Shown: positions 1-9,319 of the stretch, one piece after another
How the letters are laid out: every line of letters begins with the position of its first letter
Position numbering within the stretch: the stretch's first letter is position 1
DNA from: Arthrobacter dokdonellae
GTDB taxonomy: Bacteria > Actinomycetota > Actinomycetes > Actinomycetales > Micrococcaceae
Reading direction: 5' to 3'
NCBI RefSeq assembly: GCF_003268655.1
Contig: NZ_CP029642.1
Location: 1,674,001-1,738,000, forward strand
DNA length: 64,000 nt
The notes under the pieces: generated by a model
The model's input: the letters and a program-made list of their open reading frames with translations, nothing else
What the model was told of the DNA's origin: nothing
Database searches by the model: none
Program-made: the position numbers and the translations under genes

Positions 1-1985
1 CCGTGGGTGCGCTGTTTGCGGCGTTTGCCGACCGCCCCGGCAGCTACCGGCTGCGGTTTGCCAGGATGGCCGGGACGTCCGTGGCGGCGGGGATCGGCGG
101 CGGGCTCTCGGTCCTGTGTGCCCACTCGCTGCCGCTGTCGCTGCTGCTGGTCGCCGTTTTTTCCTTCACCACCGGCATGCTGCTGTCCCTGGGGCTCAAC
201 GTGGCACAGGTCGGCATCGCCGGCACGGCCGTCGCGATCGTCCTGAACAGGTTCCCGATGCCGCTTTCGGGCGCGCTGGGGATCGCCGCGGCCATCACGG
301 CCGCCGGACTGTTGCAAAGCTTTCTGGCCATTGCCGGCTGGCCGCTGCACCGCCACGCCCCCGAACGGGCGGTGCTGGCCGACCTATACGCAGGCCTGGC
401 CCAGCGGACCCGGTCGAAGCACCCGAAAATGACGGCGCCCGGCGCCGGGGTGCTGCTGACCAAGGCACGGGAGACCATCACCGGATTCGGCCACGGGATG
501 GGCCCGAGCATGCAGTCCTACCGCGGCCTGCTGGACGAGGCGGAACGGATCCGGCTGGAAGTGATTGCGCTGGGCTACTGCCTGGAACGCTTCGAACGGG
601 TGGACAAGACGGCCCAGCACGACGCCGTCCAGTATTTCCTGCTTGCTGCCGGTGACGCCCTGGATGCAATTTCGGAGTCGCTGCGCCGCGGAAAGGTGTT
701 CGACCCGGCCGCCATGGACCCCGTCACCGCGGCCGCGGCCGCGCTGACCGAGGTGATGGACGGGTTCACTGACTCGCCGACGGGCCGGTTTGCATCCCTG
801 CACTGCCGGGCGCTGGCCGGCCAGTTGCGGGCCGGCGCGCGCATGGTGAGCCCGGGCGCCGTCGAGGGCCGCGTGGCCGAGCCCGCCGCGCAGGTGGGCG
901 GGGTGCGCATGTCGCTGCAGGCGCCGCTGGGGACATTGCGGGCCAACCTGCGCCTGGACTCGGCCATCGCCCGGCACGCCATCCGCCTGATGGTCATGGT
1001 CACGGGCACGGACGCCCTGGCGAGGCTGCTGCCGGGCACCGACAGGGGGTACTGGATACCGTTGATGGTCCTGCTGCTGCTGCGACCGGACTTTGGTGCG
1101 ACGCTGCAGCGCACCAGTTCCCGGCTGGTCGGGACCCTGATAGGGCTGGGGATCGGCACCGCCGCAACAGCCCTGATCGGAGACGAAAACAAGTATGCGC
1201 TGGTGGCGGTGATCGTCGTCTTTGTGTTTTGTGTCCGGATCTCCGGTGCACCGAACGCCTTCTTCATGGGGATATGGGTTGCCGCGTACCTGGTGGCGTT
1301 GCTGGACCTGGCCGGCTCGCCCGCTGCGGTCGTGGTGCTGCCGCGGCTGCTGGACACCGTGGTGGCGGGGGTCCTGGCGGTGGCGGCCACCATGGTGTGG
1401 CCGGCCTGGGAGCGTGCCTATCTGCCGGCCCGCATTGCCGATCTGCTGCGGGCCTACCGGACCTACCTGCTCGCCATCACCGACCCAGGCCTGAACAAGG
1501 CTAAGATCGATGCCAGCCGCATCAAGGCGCGGCTGGCGCGTTCCAACGCCCAGGCGTCCCTGGACCGCACGGCGGCCGAGCCCGTGGCGGGCCAGGCCAC
1601 GCTCTTCACCGCCGAGGGCGTGCTCGTCCAGAGCCACCTGTTCGTCCAGGCCGCCATGGTGATCGATGCCGCCAGGCTCTCGCTGCGCGCCGCCCAGCAC
1701 CCCGTGGATGACCTCATGCGCCAGCTCGCCCCGTTCATCGCCGATTGCGCGGCCACGCTGCAGGCCTGTGAGAGCGCGATCGTCGGCGGTGCCGCCCCGC
1801 GCGGTGTCGTCAGCCTGCGCGCGTCCTACGTGGGGCTGAAGGATTCCATGGAAAAGGACCCCATCGCGGTCGAAACCGTGCAGGTCGCCGTGCTGGACGC
1901 GACCGACCGGATCGCCAACTCGCTTGACACCATGGCCCACCTGCTGCGGGACCGCGGCACCCGCCAGGAGCCGGCGGCGGCCTGA
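1..1985 (+). CDS. FUSC-family membrane transporter, 5' end outside window
   Basis: About 660 residues are visible and the reading frame is open to the left edge, so the true start probably lies outside the window. The layout is that of FUSC/aromatic-acid exporter proteins: a hydrophobic block (residues about 20-115), a long soluble helical region (about 120-325), a second hydrophobic block (about 330-465) and a soluble tail. The second block opens with the family-typical stretch YWIPLMVLLLLRPDFGATLQ. Such proteins sit in the inner membrane and are linked to efflux of aromatic or organic acids; the substrate here is unknown. The gene ends 38 bp before the convergent carboxylase genes. Family assignment is fairly secure, substrate is not. 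Confidence 0.8.
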   Translation, partial: VGALFAAFADRPGSYRLRFARMAGTSVAAGIGGGLSVLCAHSLPLSLLLVAVFSFTTGMLLSLGLNVAQVGIAGTAVAIVLNRFPMPLSGALGIAAAITAAGLLQSFLAIAGWPLHRHAPERAVLADLYAGLAQRTRSKHPKMTAPGAGVLLTKARETITGFGHGMGPSMQSYRGLLDEAERIRLEVIALGYCLERFERVDKTAQHDAVQYFLLAAGDALDAISESLRRGKVFDPAAMDPVTAAAAALTEVMDGFTDSPTGRFASLHCRALAGQLRAGARMVSPGAVEGRVAEPAAQVGGVRMSLQAPLGTLRANLRLDSAIARHAIRLMVMVTGTDALARLLPGTDRGYWIPLMVLLLLRPDFGATLQRTSSRLVGTLIGLGIGTAATALIGDENKYALVAVIVVFVFCVRISGAPNAFFMGIWVAAYLVALLDLAGSPAAVVVLPRLLDTVVAGVLAVAATMVWPAWERAYLPARIADLLRAYRTYLLAITDPGLNKAKIDASRIKARLARSNAQASLDRTAAEPVAGQATLFTAEGVLVQSHLFVQAAMVIDAARLSLRAAQHPVDDLMRQLAPFIADCAATLQACESAIVGGAAPRGVVSLRASYVGLKDSMEKDPIAVETVQVAVLDATDRIANSLDTMAHLLRDRGTRQEPAAA

Positions 1986-2023
1986 GGGACCCGGGGCAGG
2001 GGGTGGCCGGAAATCCGGAAGAA

Positions 2024-2296
2024 TCAGCGGCCCGAACGCCGCCAGGCGCCGGTGCCCGGGCGCGGCGGCAGGTGCAGCTGCGCACGACGGGCCCAGGCCC
2101 GTGCCGCTGGGCTAACGGGGGCGTCTCCGGTGTGTGCCTGCAGGGCGAGCACGACGGCGGTCACGGCCGCCAGCTCTTCGGCCGTCGGGTTGCCCTGGGT
2201 CACCGAGAGCAACGGGACCTGGGCCGCGGAGGGCTCGGGCGCCGGGGTTCCAGGCGCCGGGCCGCCGGCCGCCGGCGAGTTCTCCTGTGCCGTCAC
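2024..2296 (-). CDS. accE: Acyl-CoA carboxylase epsilon subunit (AccE-like)
   Basis: This 90-residue protein has a Pro/Ala-rich start followed by the sequence [20 protein letters not shown], the core signature of the small epsilon subunit of actinobacterial acyl-CoA carboxylases. In known systems it binds and stabilises the biotin-carrying alpha subunit and carboxyltransferase beta subunit. The start codon overlaps the stop of the upstream beta-subunit gene (start at 2296, stop of accD at 2293), so the two are almost certainly translationally coupled. The tail is rich in Arg and Pro. Naming is based on the core motif and on gene order. Confidence 0.85.
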   Translation of the reverse strand: MTAQENSPAAGGPAPGTPAPEPSAAQVPLLSVTQGNPTAEELAAVTAVVLALQAHTGDAPVSPAARAWARRAQLHLPPRPGTGAWRRSGR

Positions 2297-3876
2297 AGCG
2301 GGATGTTCCCATGCTTCTTGGCCGGCAGGCTGGACCGCTTGTCGCGCAGGGCACGCAGGCCCTTGATGAGCTGGATGCGCGTGTCGGACGGGGCGATGAC
2401 CGCGTCGACGTAGCCAAGTTCGGCGGCCTGGTAGGGGTTCAGCAGTTCTTCCTCGTAGCCGCGCACAATCTCCGCCCGGCGGGCCTCGACGTCGCCGCCG
2501 TCGGCCTCCACTGCGGCGAGGTCGCGGCGGTAGAGGATGTTGACGGCGCCCTGGGCGCCCATGACGCCGATCTGGGCAGTGGGCCAGGCCAGGTTCAGGT
2601 CGGCGCCGAGCTTTTTGGAACCCATGACGATGTACGCTCCGCCGTAGGCCTTGCGGGTGATGACGGTCAGCTTCGGCACGGTGGCCTCGGCGTAGGCGTA
2701 GAGCAGCTTGGCGCCGCGGCGGATGATGCCCTGGAATTCCTGGTCCTTGCCGGGCAGGAAGCCGGGGACGTCGACCAGCGTGATGATGGGGACGTTGAAA
2801 GCGTCGCAGTGGCGCACAAAGCGGGCCGCCTTCTCGGATGCGGCAATGTCCAAGGTGCCGGCGAACTGCAGCGGCTGGTTGGCCACCACGCCCACGGTGT
2901 GGCCCTCGATCCGGCCATAGCCGATCATGACGTTGGGCGCGTAGAGCGCCTGCATCTCCAGGAAGTGGCCGTCGTCCAGGACCTGCCCGATCACGGCGCG
3001 CATGTCATAGGGGTGGTTGGCGGAGTCCGGGACCAGCGCATCCAGGGCGAGGTCGCCGTCGTCGGGCTCCAGGTCCTGGTCGTGGTCGGTGACGGGCGGC
3101 TCGGCCAGGTTGTTGGAGGGCAGGAAGTCCAGCAGCTCGCGGACAAATTCGATGGCGTCCGCCTCGTCCGTGGCCAGGTACGTGGCGGTTCCCGTGTTGG
3201 CGTTGTGTTGGCGCGCGCCGCCCAGGGTTTCCATGTCCACGTCCTCCCCGGTGACGGTCTTGATGACGTCGGGGCCCGTGATGAACATGTGGGAGGTCTT
3301 GTCCACCATGACCACGTAGTCAGTCAGCGCGGGGGAGTACGCGGCGCCGCCGGCACAGGGGCCCATGATGAGGGAGATTTGGGGCACGACGCCGGACGCG
3401 TGGACATTGTTGCGGAAAATGTCCGCGAACATGGCCAGCGAGGCGACGCCTTCCTGGATGCGGGCGCCGCCGCCGTCGTTGATGCCCACCACCGGGCAGC
3501 CGTTGCGCAGCGCAAATTCCTGGACCTTGACGATCTTTTCGCCGTTGACCTGGCTCAGCGAGCCACCGTAGACGCTGAAGTCCTGGCTGTACACCGCCAC
3601 CAGGCGCCCGTCCACCGTGCCGTAGCCGGAGACCACGCCGTCGCCCAGCGGCTTCTTCTTCTCCATGCCGAAGGCGTGCGAGCGGTGCACCGCCAGGGCG
3701 TCAAATTCAACGAAGGAATCCGGGTCCAGAAGGAGGTCGATGCGCTCGCGGGCCGTGTGCTTGCCCTTCGCATGCTGCTTCTCGACCGCAGCCTCGCCGG
3801 AGGGCACCGCCGCCTGGGCCGTCCGGTCACGGAAATCGGCAATCTTGCCTGCAGTTGTCGAAAGGTCGTGGTTCAT
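2293..3876 (-). CDS. accD: Acyl-CoA carboxylase carboxyltransferase (beta) subunit
   Basis: The 527-residue protein is the carboxyltransferase subunit of an acetyl/propionyl-CoA carboxylase (PccB/AccD type), moving CO2 from carboxybiotin to an acyl-CoA. Glycine-rich oxyanion-loop motifs are present: [18 protein letters not shown] in the N-terminal half and [19 protein letters not shown] in the C-terminal half. I chose ATG 3876 over the longer frame at 3930 because a CGGAG box lies 7 bp upstream and the extra 18 residues do not look like the family. The gene forms an operon with accE. The biotinylated alpha subunit is not in the window, but the biotin ligase gene is divergently transcribed next door, which fits. 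Acetyl- versus propionyl-CoA preference cannot be read here. Confidence 0.93.
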   Translation of the reverse strand: MNHDLSTTAGKIADFRDRTAQAAVPSGEAAVEKQHAKGKHTARERIDLLLDPDSFVEFDALAVHRSHAFGMEKKKPLGDGVVSGYGTVDGRLVAVYSQDFSVYGGSLSQVNGEKIVKVQEFALRNGCPVVGINDGGGARIQEGVASLAMFADIFRNNVHASGVVPQISLIMGPCAGGAAYSPALTDYVVMVDKTSHMFITGPDVIKTVTGEDVDMETLGGARQHNANTGTATYLATDEADAIEFVRELLDFLPSNNLAEPPVTDHDQDLEPDDGDLALDALVPDSANHPYDMRAVIGQVLDDGHFLEMQALYAPNVMIGYGRIEGHTVGVVANQPLQFAGTLDIAASEKAARFVRHCDAFNVPIITLVDVPGFLPGKDQEFQGIIRRGAKLLYAYAEATVPKLTVITRKAYGGAYIVMGSKKLGADLNLAWPTAQIGVMGAQGAVNILYRRDLAAVEADGGDVEARRAEIVRGYEEELLNPYQAAELGYVDAVIAPSDTRIQLIKGLRALRDKRSSLPAKKHGNIPL

Positions 3877-4087
3877 CTGTACTCCGGCTCGATAGGTGGC
3901 AGCTTGCTTTCCCTTAAGTAGGAACCGCACAAAAGGGCAAACACTACTGACAGTCTAGTAATGGATACGGCCCCTGCCTGTGTAGATACCCGACAAAGTC
4001 GGCCATCGTGAATGGCAGTTCCTCCACCGCGACGCCGGGCGGCGGGCGCGCACGGGCGGGCTGGCCGCGCCGGATAAGATTGGTGCC

Positions 4088-5029
4088 ATGAGCCGCACAC
4101 CTCCCTCACTGGATGAAAGTGCACTCAAGTCTGCGCTGACCCACCCCCGCGGCCCGTTCCGCCGTGCGGATGTTGTGGGGGAGACCGGCTCCACCAATGC
4201 CGACCTTGCCGCCGCGGCCGCGGCGGAGCCCGGAGCCTGGCCCGACCTGAGCGTGCTGATCGCCAATTCGCAGGTGGCCGGCAAGGGCCGCCTGGACCGG
4301 GCCTGGGAGGTTCCCGCAGGCGCCGCCATGATCTCCAGCGTGCTGGTGCGGCCAACGGAGGCCTCCGCGCATGCCGGCGTCCCCGCCTTTGACCCGGCCG
4401 GCCACGCTTGGCTGTCCGTCCTCGCCGGAATTGCCCTGTGCCAGGCGGTGTCGGCCGAAAGCGCTGCCGAGCCTGTCCTCAAGTGGCCCAACGATGTCCT
4501 GCTCAACGGCCGCAAGCTGGCTGGCATCCTCGCCCAGCTCGTCGTGCCTTCCCGTGATGCCGCGCGGGGGACCGGGCGGGCGCACGACGCCGGAAGGCCG
4601 GGACCCGCCGTCGTCGTTGGGATGGGTGTGAACATCAGCCAGCAACGGGTGGAACTGCCGGTGGACCAGGCGACGTCCCTGGAACTGGAAACCGGCGTCG
4701 CGGTGGACCGGAATGTCCTTCTGCCTGCGTACTTGACCCGGTTCGCCCGGCTATACAACGAGTTTGTTGCGGTGGGCGGCGATGCGCTGCGGCCGCTGGG
4801 CGGAGGCGAGTCCGCGCATGCGCTGGCTTCCGGCCTGATGTCCACGCTCGGAACGGATGTGAGGGCGGAACTTCCCGGGGGCAGGATGCTCTTTGGCACG
4901 GCCGTGCGGCTGGGCCGCACAGGGGATTTGGAGTTGCGCGATGCCGGCGGGGTGATGCATGCTGTCAGCGCCGGCGACGTGGTGCATTTGCGCAGGGCAG
5001 GGCATGCCGGCGGTGTGGATTATGCGTAA
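4088..5029 (+). CDS. birA: Biotin-[acyl-CoA-carboxylase] ligase (BirA, no HTH)
   Basis: This 313-residue enzyme activates biotin with ATP and attaches it to the carboxylase carrier domain. Landmarks are the STNADL segment (residues 35-40), a biotinyl-AMP loop KGRLDRAWEVPAG (66-78), the KWPNDVLLNG motif (132-141) and GRKLAGIL (141-148) holding the conserved catalytic-site Lys143. There is no N-terminal winged helix, so it is the group I, non-regulatory form usual in actinobacteria. A TAAGAT hexamer at 4076-4081 places a likely transcription start at or next to the ATG, suggesting leaderless translation. The gene is divergent from accD-accE, matching its role. Confidence 0.92.
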   Translation: MSRTPPSLDESALKSALTHPRGPFRRADVVGETGSTNADLAAAAAAEPGAWPDLSVLIANSQVAGKGRLDRAWEVPAGAAMISSVLVRPTEASAHAGVPAFDPAGHAWLSVLAGIALCQAVSAESAAEPVLKWPNDVLLNGRKLAGILAQLVVPSRDAARGTGRAHDAGRPGPAVVVGMGVNISQQRVELPVDQATSLELETGVAVDRNVLLPAYLTRFARLYNEFVAVGGDALRPLGGGESAHALASGLMSTLGTDVRAELPGGRMLFGTAVRLGRTGDLELRDAGGVMHAVSAGDVVHLRRAGHAGGVDYA

Positions 5030-5648
5030 GTGGTTGGCCGAAGGGGAGCAGGTTCAACTGGTATGCCGTCCCCATTCACGGATTTTGGTCTGGCCGATTG
5101 CCGTGGGACTGCTGTTGCTCATGGCGGCGTCCGCCGCGCTGGCCAAGCTTCAGCCGGCACAGTTTGCCGGCTGGGCGCCCGACGCGGGGGAGCTGCGCCA
5201 ACCCGCCATCGTCGTGTTGCTGACGGCTGTGGTGCTGTTGCTGGTGGCCTATCCGCTGCGCCGGGTGGTGCGTTGGGCGGGCACCAGCTACGTGCTGACC
5301 AACCAGCGGGTGGTGGTGCGCAGGGGTCGGGTCCGCCGGCAGCAGGAAGACTATTATCTGGCACGCGTGGAGAGCCTGGACCTGCGCCAAAAACTGCGCC
5401 AACGCATGGTGGGAGCAGGAGATCTGGAGTTCCACATGGTGACCGGCGGCGTGTTGACCGTTCACGATGTGCCGCACATTCTGGAATTCCGGAACTACAC
5501 GCACCGTATTTGGGCACAAGTGTTCCGTGCGTCCTTTCAGCAAGCTCCGGTCGCGGCGTACTACGCTGATCAAGTTGGCTCAGACGGGGGCGGCATGAGA
5601 AGAAACGTGACTGGAAAGGAGCTTCGCAAGCTTGGAAGAAACCATTGA
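5022..5648 (+). CDS. PH-domain (bPH2-type) membrane protein
   Basis: The protein has 208 residues from ATG 5022, which overlaps the birA stop codon by 8 bp; a longer frame from 4959 lies wholly inside birA and is unlikely to be used. Two hydrophobic segments (about residues 21-40 and 65-83) are followed by a bacterial PH-like domain containing the family hallmark SYVLTNQRVVVRRGRVRRQQ and a basic RVESLDLRQKL stretch. Such DUF304/bPH2 proteins are membrane-anchored and of poorly known function. The birA - PH - adenylate cyclase order suggests one transcript; the cyclase start lies inside the 3' end of this gene. Confidence 0.8.
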   Translation: MRKWLAEGEQVQLVCRPHSRILVWPIAVGLLLLMAASAALAKLQPAQFAGWAPDAGELRQPAIVVLLTAVVLLLVAYPLRRVVRWAGTSYVLTNQRVVVRRGRVRRQQEDYYLARVESLDLRQKLRQRMVGAGDLEFHMVTGGVLTVHDVPHILEFRNYTHRIWAQVFRASFQQAPVAAYYADQVGSDGGGMRRNVTGKELRKLGRNH

Positions 5649-6711
5649 TCCACCCGCGTCGCTGCTTCCGCCGGCCTCACGCAGCCAGACAAAAGCTTTG
5701 GAAACGCAGCTTTTGGGCGGTGAACGCACGCTCAAGCGGCGCGACGTCGCTGCCGGAGCCGGTGTGTCACTGCTGTCGGCACGCAAGATTTGGCGCGCCA
5801 TGGGCTTCCCCAACTTGGGGGACGACGACGTTGCCTTCACCCAGCGGGACCAGGAGGCCCTGAACACCGTGGTGACCATGGTCCGTGAGGGACTGTTGAC
5901 CGAGGAGACAGCCATTTCGGTCACCCGGTCCATCGGGCAGATGACCGACCGCATGGCCGTCTGGCAGATCGAGGCACTTGTCGAGGACCTCGTCGCCGAG
6001 CATGGCGTCAGCGATGCCGAGGCGCGCCGCGCAGTGGTGTCCGAACTGCCGAACCTCATTGCGCCGCTCGAGAAACTGCTGGTGTATTCGTACAGGCGCC
6101 AGCTCAACGCCGGCATCCAGCGGCTGGCCGTCCGTGCCGCCGACGGCCTGGCCGAAAGCGCACTTGGGCGCGAAGGCGACGAGGACGACACGCCGCTTCC
6201 GCTCGCGCGCGCCGTTGGCTTCGCCGACCTGGTCAGCTACACGTCCCTGTCGCGGCGCATGAATGAAAAGACGCTGGCCAAGCTGGTGCAGCGGTTCGAA
6301 AACATCTGCGCAGAGATCATCAGCGTGGGCGGCGGACGCCTGGTGAAAACGATCGGCGACGAAGTCTTGTTCAACTGCGAGACCCCGGTCGCGGGCGCCC
6401 AGATCTCGCTGGCCTTGGCTGAAGCCATGGCGGCCGATGATTTTCTGCCTGAGGCCCGCGTGGCCATGGTGTGGGGTCGGGTGCTGTCCCGGCTCGGCGA
6501 CATTTACGGTCCCACAGTCAACCTCGCAGCACGCCTCACGTCCCTGGCTGAACCCGGCACCGTGCTGATTGACTCCGTCACGGCAACGGCGCTCGCAGGC
6601 GACGGCCGCTTCGTTCTCACGGAGCTGCCCATGGAGCACGTGCGCGGTTTCGGTGAGATTTCCCCTGTCCTACTCCAGCGCGGCGAGGGCCAGGGCATCA
6701 TCGTCGACTGA
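5632..6711 (+). CDS. Class III adenylate cyclase with N-terminal regulatory domain
   Basis: The 359-residue soluble protein makes cAMP from ATP. Residues about 20-180 resemble the autoinhibitory regulatory module of mycobacterial Rv1264-type cyclases (ARKIWRAMGFPNLGDDDVAF; VTRSIGQMTDRMAVWQ). The catalytic domain (about 190-345) keeps all key positions: metal-binding Asp199 and Asp243, adenine-selecting Lys239 and Asp290, and transition-state Asn297 and Arg301. A complete set argues for an active adenylate (not guanylate) cyclase working as a homodimer. The start is TTG 5632, with AAAGGAG about 10 bp upstream; it overlaps the PH-domain gene. By analogy with Rv1264 activity may respond to pH, but this is inference. 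Confidence 0.9.
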   Translation: MEETIDPPASLLPPASRSQTKALETQLLGGERTLKRRDVAAGAGVSLLSARKIWRAMGFPNLGDDDVAFTQRDQEALNTVVTMVREGLLTEETAISVTRSIGQMTDRMAVWQIEALVEDLVAEHGVSDAEARRAVVSELPNLIAPLEKLLVYSYRRQLNAGIQRLAVRAADGLAESALGREGDEDDTPLPLARAVGFADLVSYTSLSRRMNEKTLAKLVQRFENICAEIISVGGGRLVKTIGDEVLFNCETPVAGAQISLALAEAMAADDFLPEARVAMVWGRVLSRLGDIYGPTVNLAARLTSLAEPGTVLIDSVTATALAGDGRFVLTELPMEHVRGFGEISPVLLQRGEGQGIIVD

Positions 6712-6883
6712 TCGCTGGCCATTGCTTTCGGTGGACCGGACCGGTGTTCGCGCGGCTTATCGAGGCATGGTCCGTGGCCCTGTTTTCGCGTTGTCGCCTC
6801 CACAGAATGTCTTGTTCTAGAAGTTCTCCACATCCCGAATATGTTTTCTGATAATGTCGGTGCCCGTCGGTAGTGTTGTGCGT

Positions 6884-9226
6884 ATGGAAGCAACGGCAAG
6901 GGTGCCGGGACAGACCGGCACCCCGACAGGGACAAGGACCGCTGGTGGACACATCCACCAGCTGATCACCCTTGCCGCGTCCCTGACGGCAGCCGCCACC
7001 GCCGCATCCACCGCCGCATCCACCGCCGCGGCTTCTGGATCGGCGGCAGCCACTGCCGCCGGCGGTTCCGGTGCTCCCAGTGATCCGGTGGTCCCGGCCC
7101 CGCTGGGCGTGAGCCTGGAGTCCCTCGGCGATGCCGAACTGATCGCCTGGGGCCGGACCGTTGAACAGCTCAGCCGGTACGTCCAGGCCCTGCAGGTCCA
7201 GGCCGCCGGGACCATCGCCACCCGCACCCACGAGGGCCGCTACCTGCGGGAGGGACACAAATCCCCCGCCGACGTCCTCACCGACGCCCTGCTCCTCAGC
7301 CGCGCCGAAGCCGGCCGCCGCCTCAACCTCGCCCAGCACTTCCTGCCCGCCACGGACCCCCTCACCACCGTCACCACCCCCTGCGACCAGCCCGTCCTGG
7401 CCACCGCGTTCTTTACCGGCACCACCACCGCCGAACAAGCCCTGACCGCCTCCCACTACACCGCCGACGCCGCCCACCTCGCCCACGCCGGACGCACCAC
7501 CGCCGAAAAAGCCCGCGAGCTCGAAACCACCATGACCACACACGCCCAAACCCAAAACCCGGACTTCCTGCGCCGCATCGGCACCCGCGCCATCAACATC
7601 ATCGACCCCGACGGCGACAAACCCACCGAGGGCGAACTGATCGCCAAACAAGGCATCCGCTTCCACCGCGCCTACCGCGGCCTGATCAAAATCACCGGCC
7701 ACGCCACCATCGCCCAATACGAAAGCATCATGGCCTACATCGGCCACTCCACCAACCCCGCCCCCCACAAAGACATCAACACCATCAACCCCAACGGCAC
7801 CGGCAACGGCAACAACCATGACAACGGCAACAACCATGACAACGGCTCCGGCTCCGGCTCCGGCGACATACTGCCGGGCCAAATGAACCTCATGGACCTC
7901 CTCCACGCAGCCACCGCCACCGGAACCGCCCCCACACCCGCCACCCCGACACCGCCACCAGCCCAGCCGCCCGGACCAGCCCAGCTGACGGGACCAGCCC
8001 AACCGCCGGGACCAGCCCAACCGTCCGAACCAGCACAGCTGCCGGGACGAGCCCAGCCACCGGCCCCGGCAAGCCCCGCCCCCGGCGCCGGCGCGGACAA
8101 CTCCTGGCCACCACCCCAAGGCCCCGCCCCTGACTGGGCCCAACCCGCCGCCACCACGGCTAATGACGGCAAGGCCGCCACCACCGATGGCGACACCGGA
8201 GGAACCGTCCCCGGCAACAACGACGCGGCCCAGGATGGCGCCGCCCAGGATGACGCCGCCACGGATGGCGAGGCCACGAGCGACGGCAAAGACGCCGGCA
8301 TCAGTTTCATCTTCCCGGCATCACCCCCGCCGGCAGGACTCGGCTGGCAACCCCAACCCGCAGCCACCACGACCCACGGCACCGACACGCCCACCATCAC
8401 CGCTGGCGGCAGCAGCCCTGACGATGTCGGAAGGGAGGGCGGGGCACAGTTTTGGGCCACTCCCGGCCTTGACCCCACCGAGCGCGGCGCCCCCGACAGA
8501 TCCGGGACCGAACCGCCCTGGCCACACCTGGTCCACGGAATCCAGATCCCCGAACCCGGCTCCGACATCGACCTGCCCGGACTGGACCCCATCGACCCGA
8601 CCAACACCGACCCCGCCGTGGCCGACAAACGCACCCACGCCCAAAAACTCCTCGACGGCATGATCGACTGCCTCCACCTCGCCGCCCGCACCGAACTGCT
8701 GCCCCTCAACGGCGGCATGAAACCCCAACTGATCATCTCCACCACCGAAGCCGACCTCCAAGCCAGCCGCACCCAAGGCAAAGGCGGCGGCATCGCCTTC
8801 CTGCCCTACACCGGACCCAGCAACCTCTCCCTCTTCGACACCAAACTCTGCGACGCCGACGTCACCACCATGATCCTCGGCGACGGCCAAAAAATCCTCA
8901 ACGTCGGACGCACCCAACGCCTCTTCACCCACACCCAACGCAAACTCCTCATCGCCCGCGACATCGGCTGCACCTTCCCCCACTGCACCCGCCCCGCCCG
9001 CTGGTGCGACGCACACCACATCATCCCCTGGCAGGACGGCGGGGAAACCAGCATCGAAAACGGCGCCCTGGCCTGCGAATACCACCACACCCTGATCCAC
9101 CAAGGCCACTGGAGCGTCCGCCTCCTCAACGGCATCCCCCACTACACCCCCACCCACGGCACCGACCCCAACCGCCGCGACCTCCGCAACCCCTACCACC
9201 ACGGCCTCACCCTCCCCGAACACTAA
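6884..9226 (+). CDS. DUF222 / HNH-endonuclease-domain protein
   Basis: About 780 residues. The N-terminal third carries the DUF222 region (AELIAWGRTVEQLSRYVQAL ... GHKSPADVLTDALLLSRAEA). A long Pro/Ala/Gly/Asn-rich, low-complexity middle follows, then a C-terminal HNH nuclease fold with CTFPHC, CDAHHIIPW, ENGALACEYHH and IHQ segments; all expected His/Asn and paired Cys ligands are present. Such proteins occur in many copies in actinobacteria and their role is unknown. ATG 6854 is an in-frame alternative, but it overlaps a GATAAT box (6850-6855) that fits as a -10 element, so 6884 is preferred. The coding strand is strikingly C-rich and G-poor from about 7.2 to 9.2 kb. It converges on the retron RT with a 93-bp gap. 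Confidence 0.85.
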   Translation: MEATARVPGQTGTPTGTRTAGGHIHQLITLAASLTAAATAASTAASTAAASGSAAATAAGGSGAPSDPVVPAPLGVSLESLGDAELIAWGRTVEQLSRYVQALQVQAAGTIATRTHEGRYLREGHKSPADVLTDALLLSRAEAGRRLNLAQHFLPATDPLTTVTTPCDQPVLATAFFTGTTTAEQALTASHYTADAAHLAHAGRTTAEKARELETTMTTHAQTQNPDFLRRIGTRAINIIDPDGDKPTEGELIAKQGIRFHRAYRGLIKITGHATIAQYESIMAYIGHSTNPAPHKDINTINPNGTGNGNNHDNGNNHDNGSGSGSGDILPGQMNLMDLLHAATATGTAPTPATPTPPPAQPPGPAQLTGPAQPPGPAQPSEPAQLPGRAQPPAPASPAPGAGADNSWPPPQGPAPDWAQPAATTANDGKAATTDGDTGGTVPGNNDAAQDGAAQDDAATDGEATSDGKDAGISFIFPASPPPAGLGWQPQPAATTTHGTDTPTITAGGSSPDDVGREGGAQFWATPGLDPTERGAPDRSGTEPPWPHLVHGIQIPEPGSDIDLPGLDPIDPTNTDPAVADKRTHAQKLLDGMIDCLHLAARTELLPLNGGMKPQLIISTTEADLQASRTQGKGGGIAFLPYTGPSNLSLFDTKLCDADVTTMILGDGQKILNVGRTQRLFTHTQRKLLIARDIGCTFPHCTRPARWCDAHHIIPWQDGGETSIENGALACEYHHTLIHQGHWSVRLLNGIPHYTPTHGTDPNRRDLRNPYHHGLTLPEH

Positions 9227-9319
9227 ACCCAAGCCCTCAACCCCCAAGGGCACCACAGGCCCAACCACCACCGACACGCAACACCAACGGGCTTCGCCAG
9301 GCCCGACCGCCGGGCGGGC

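Noticed and set aside
2134..3921. 595-residue open frame antisense to accD
   Set aside because: It mirrors the accD reading frame, is Gly/Val/Asp/His-rich with no fold or motif, and the opposite frame has clear carboxylase motifs.
6698..8143. 481-residue Gly-rich frame antisense to the DUF222-HNH gene
   Set aside because: It is a by-product of the GC-skewed codon use of the real gene; its content is glycine-valine repeats.
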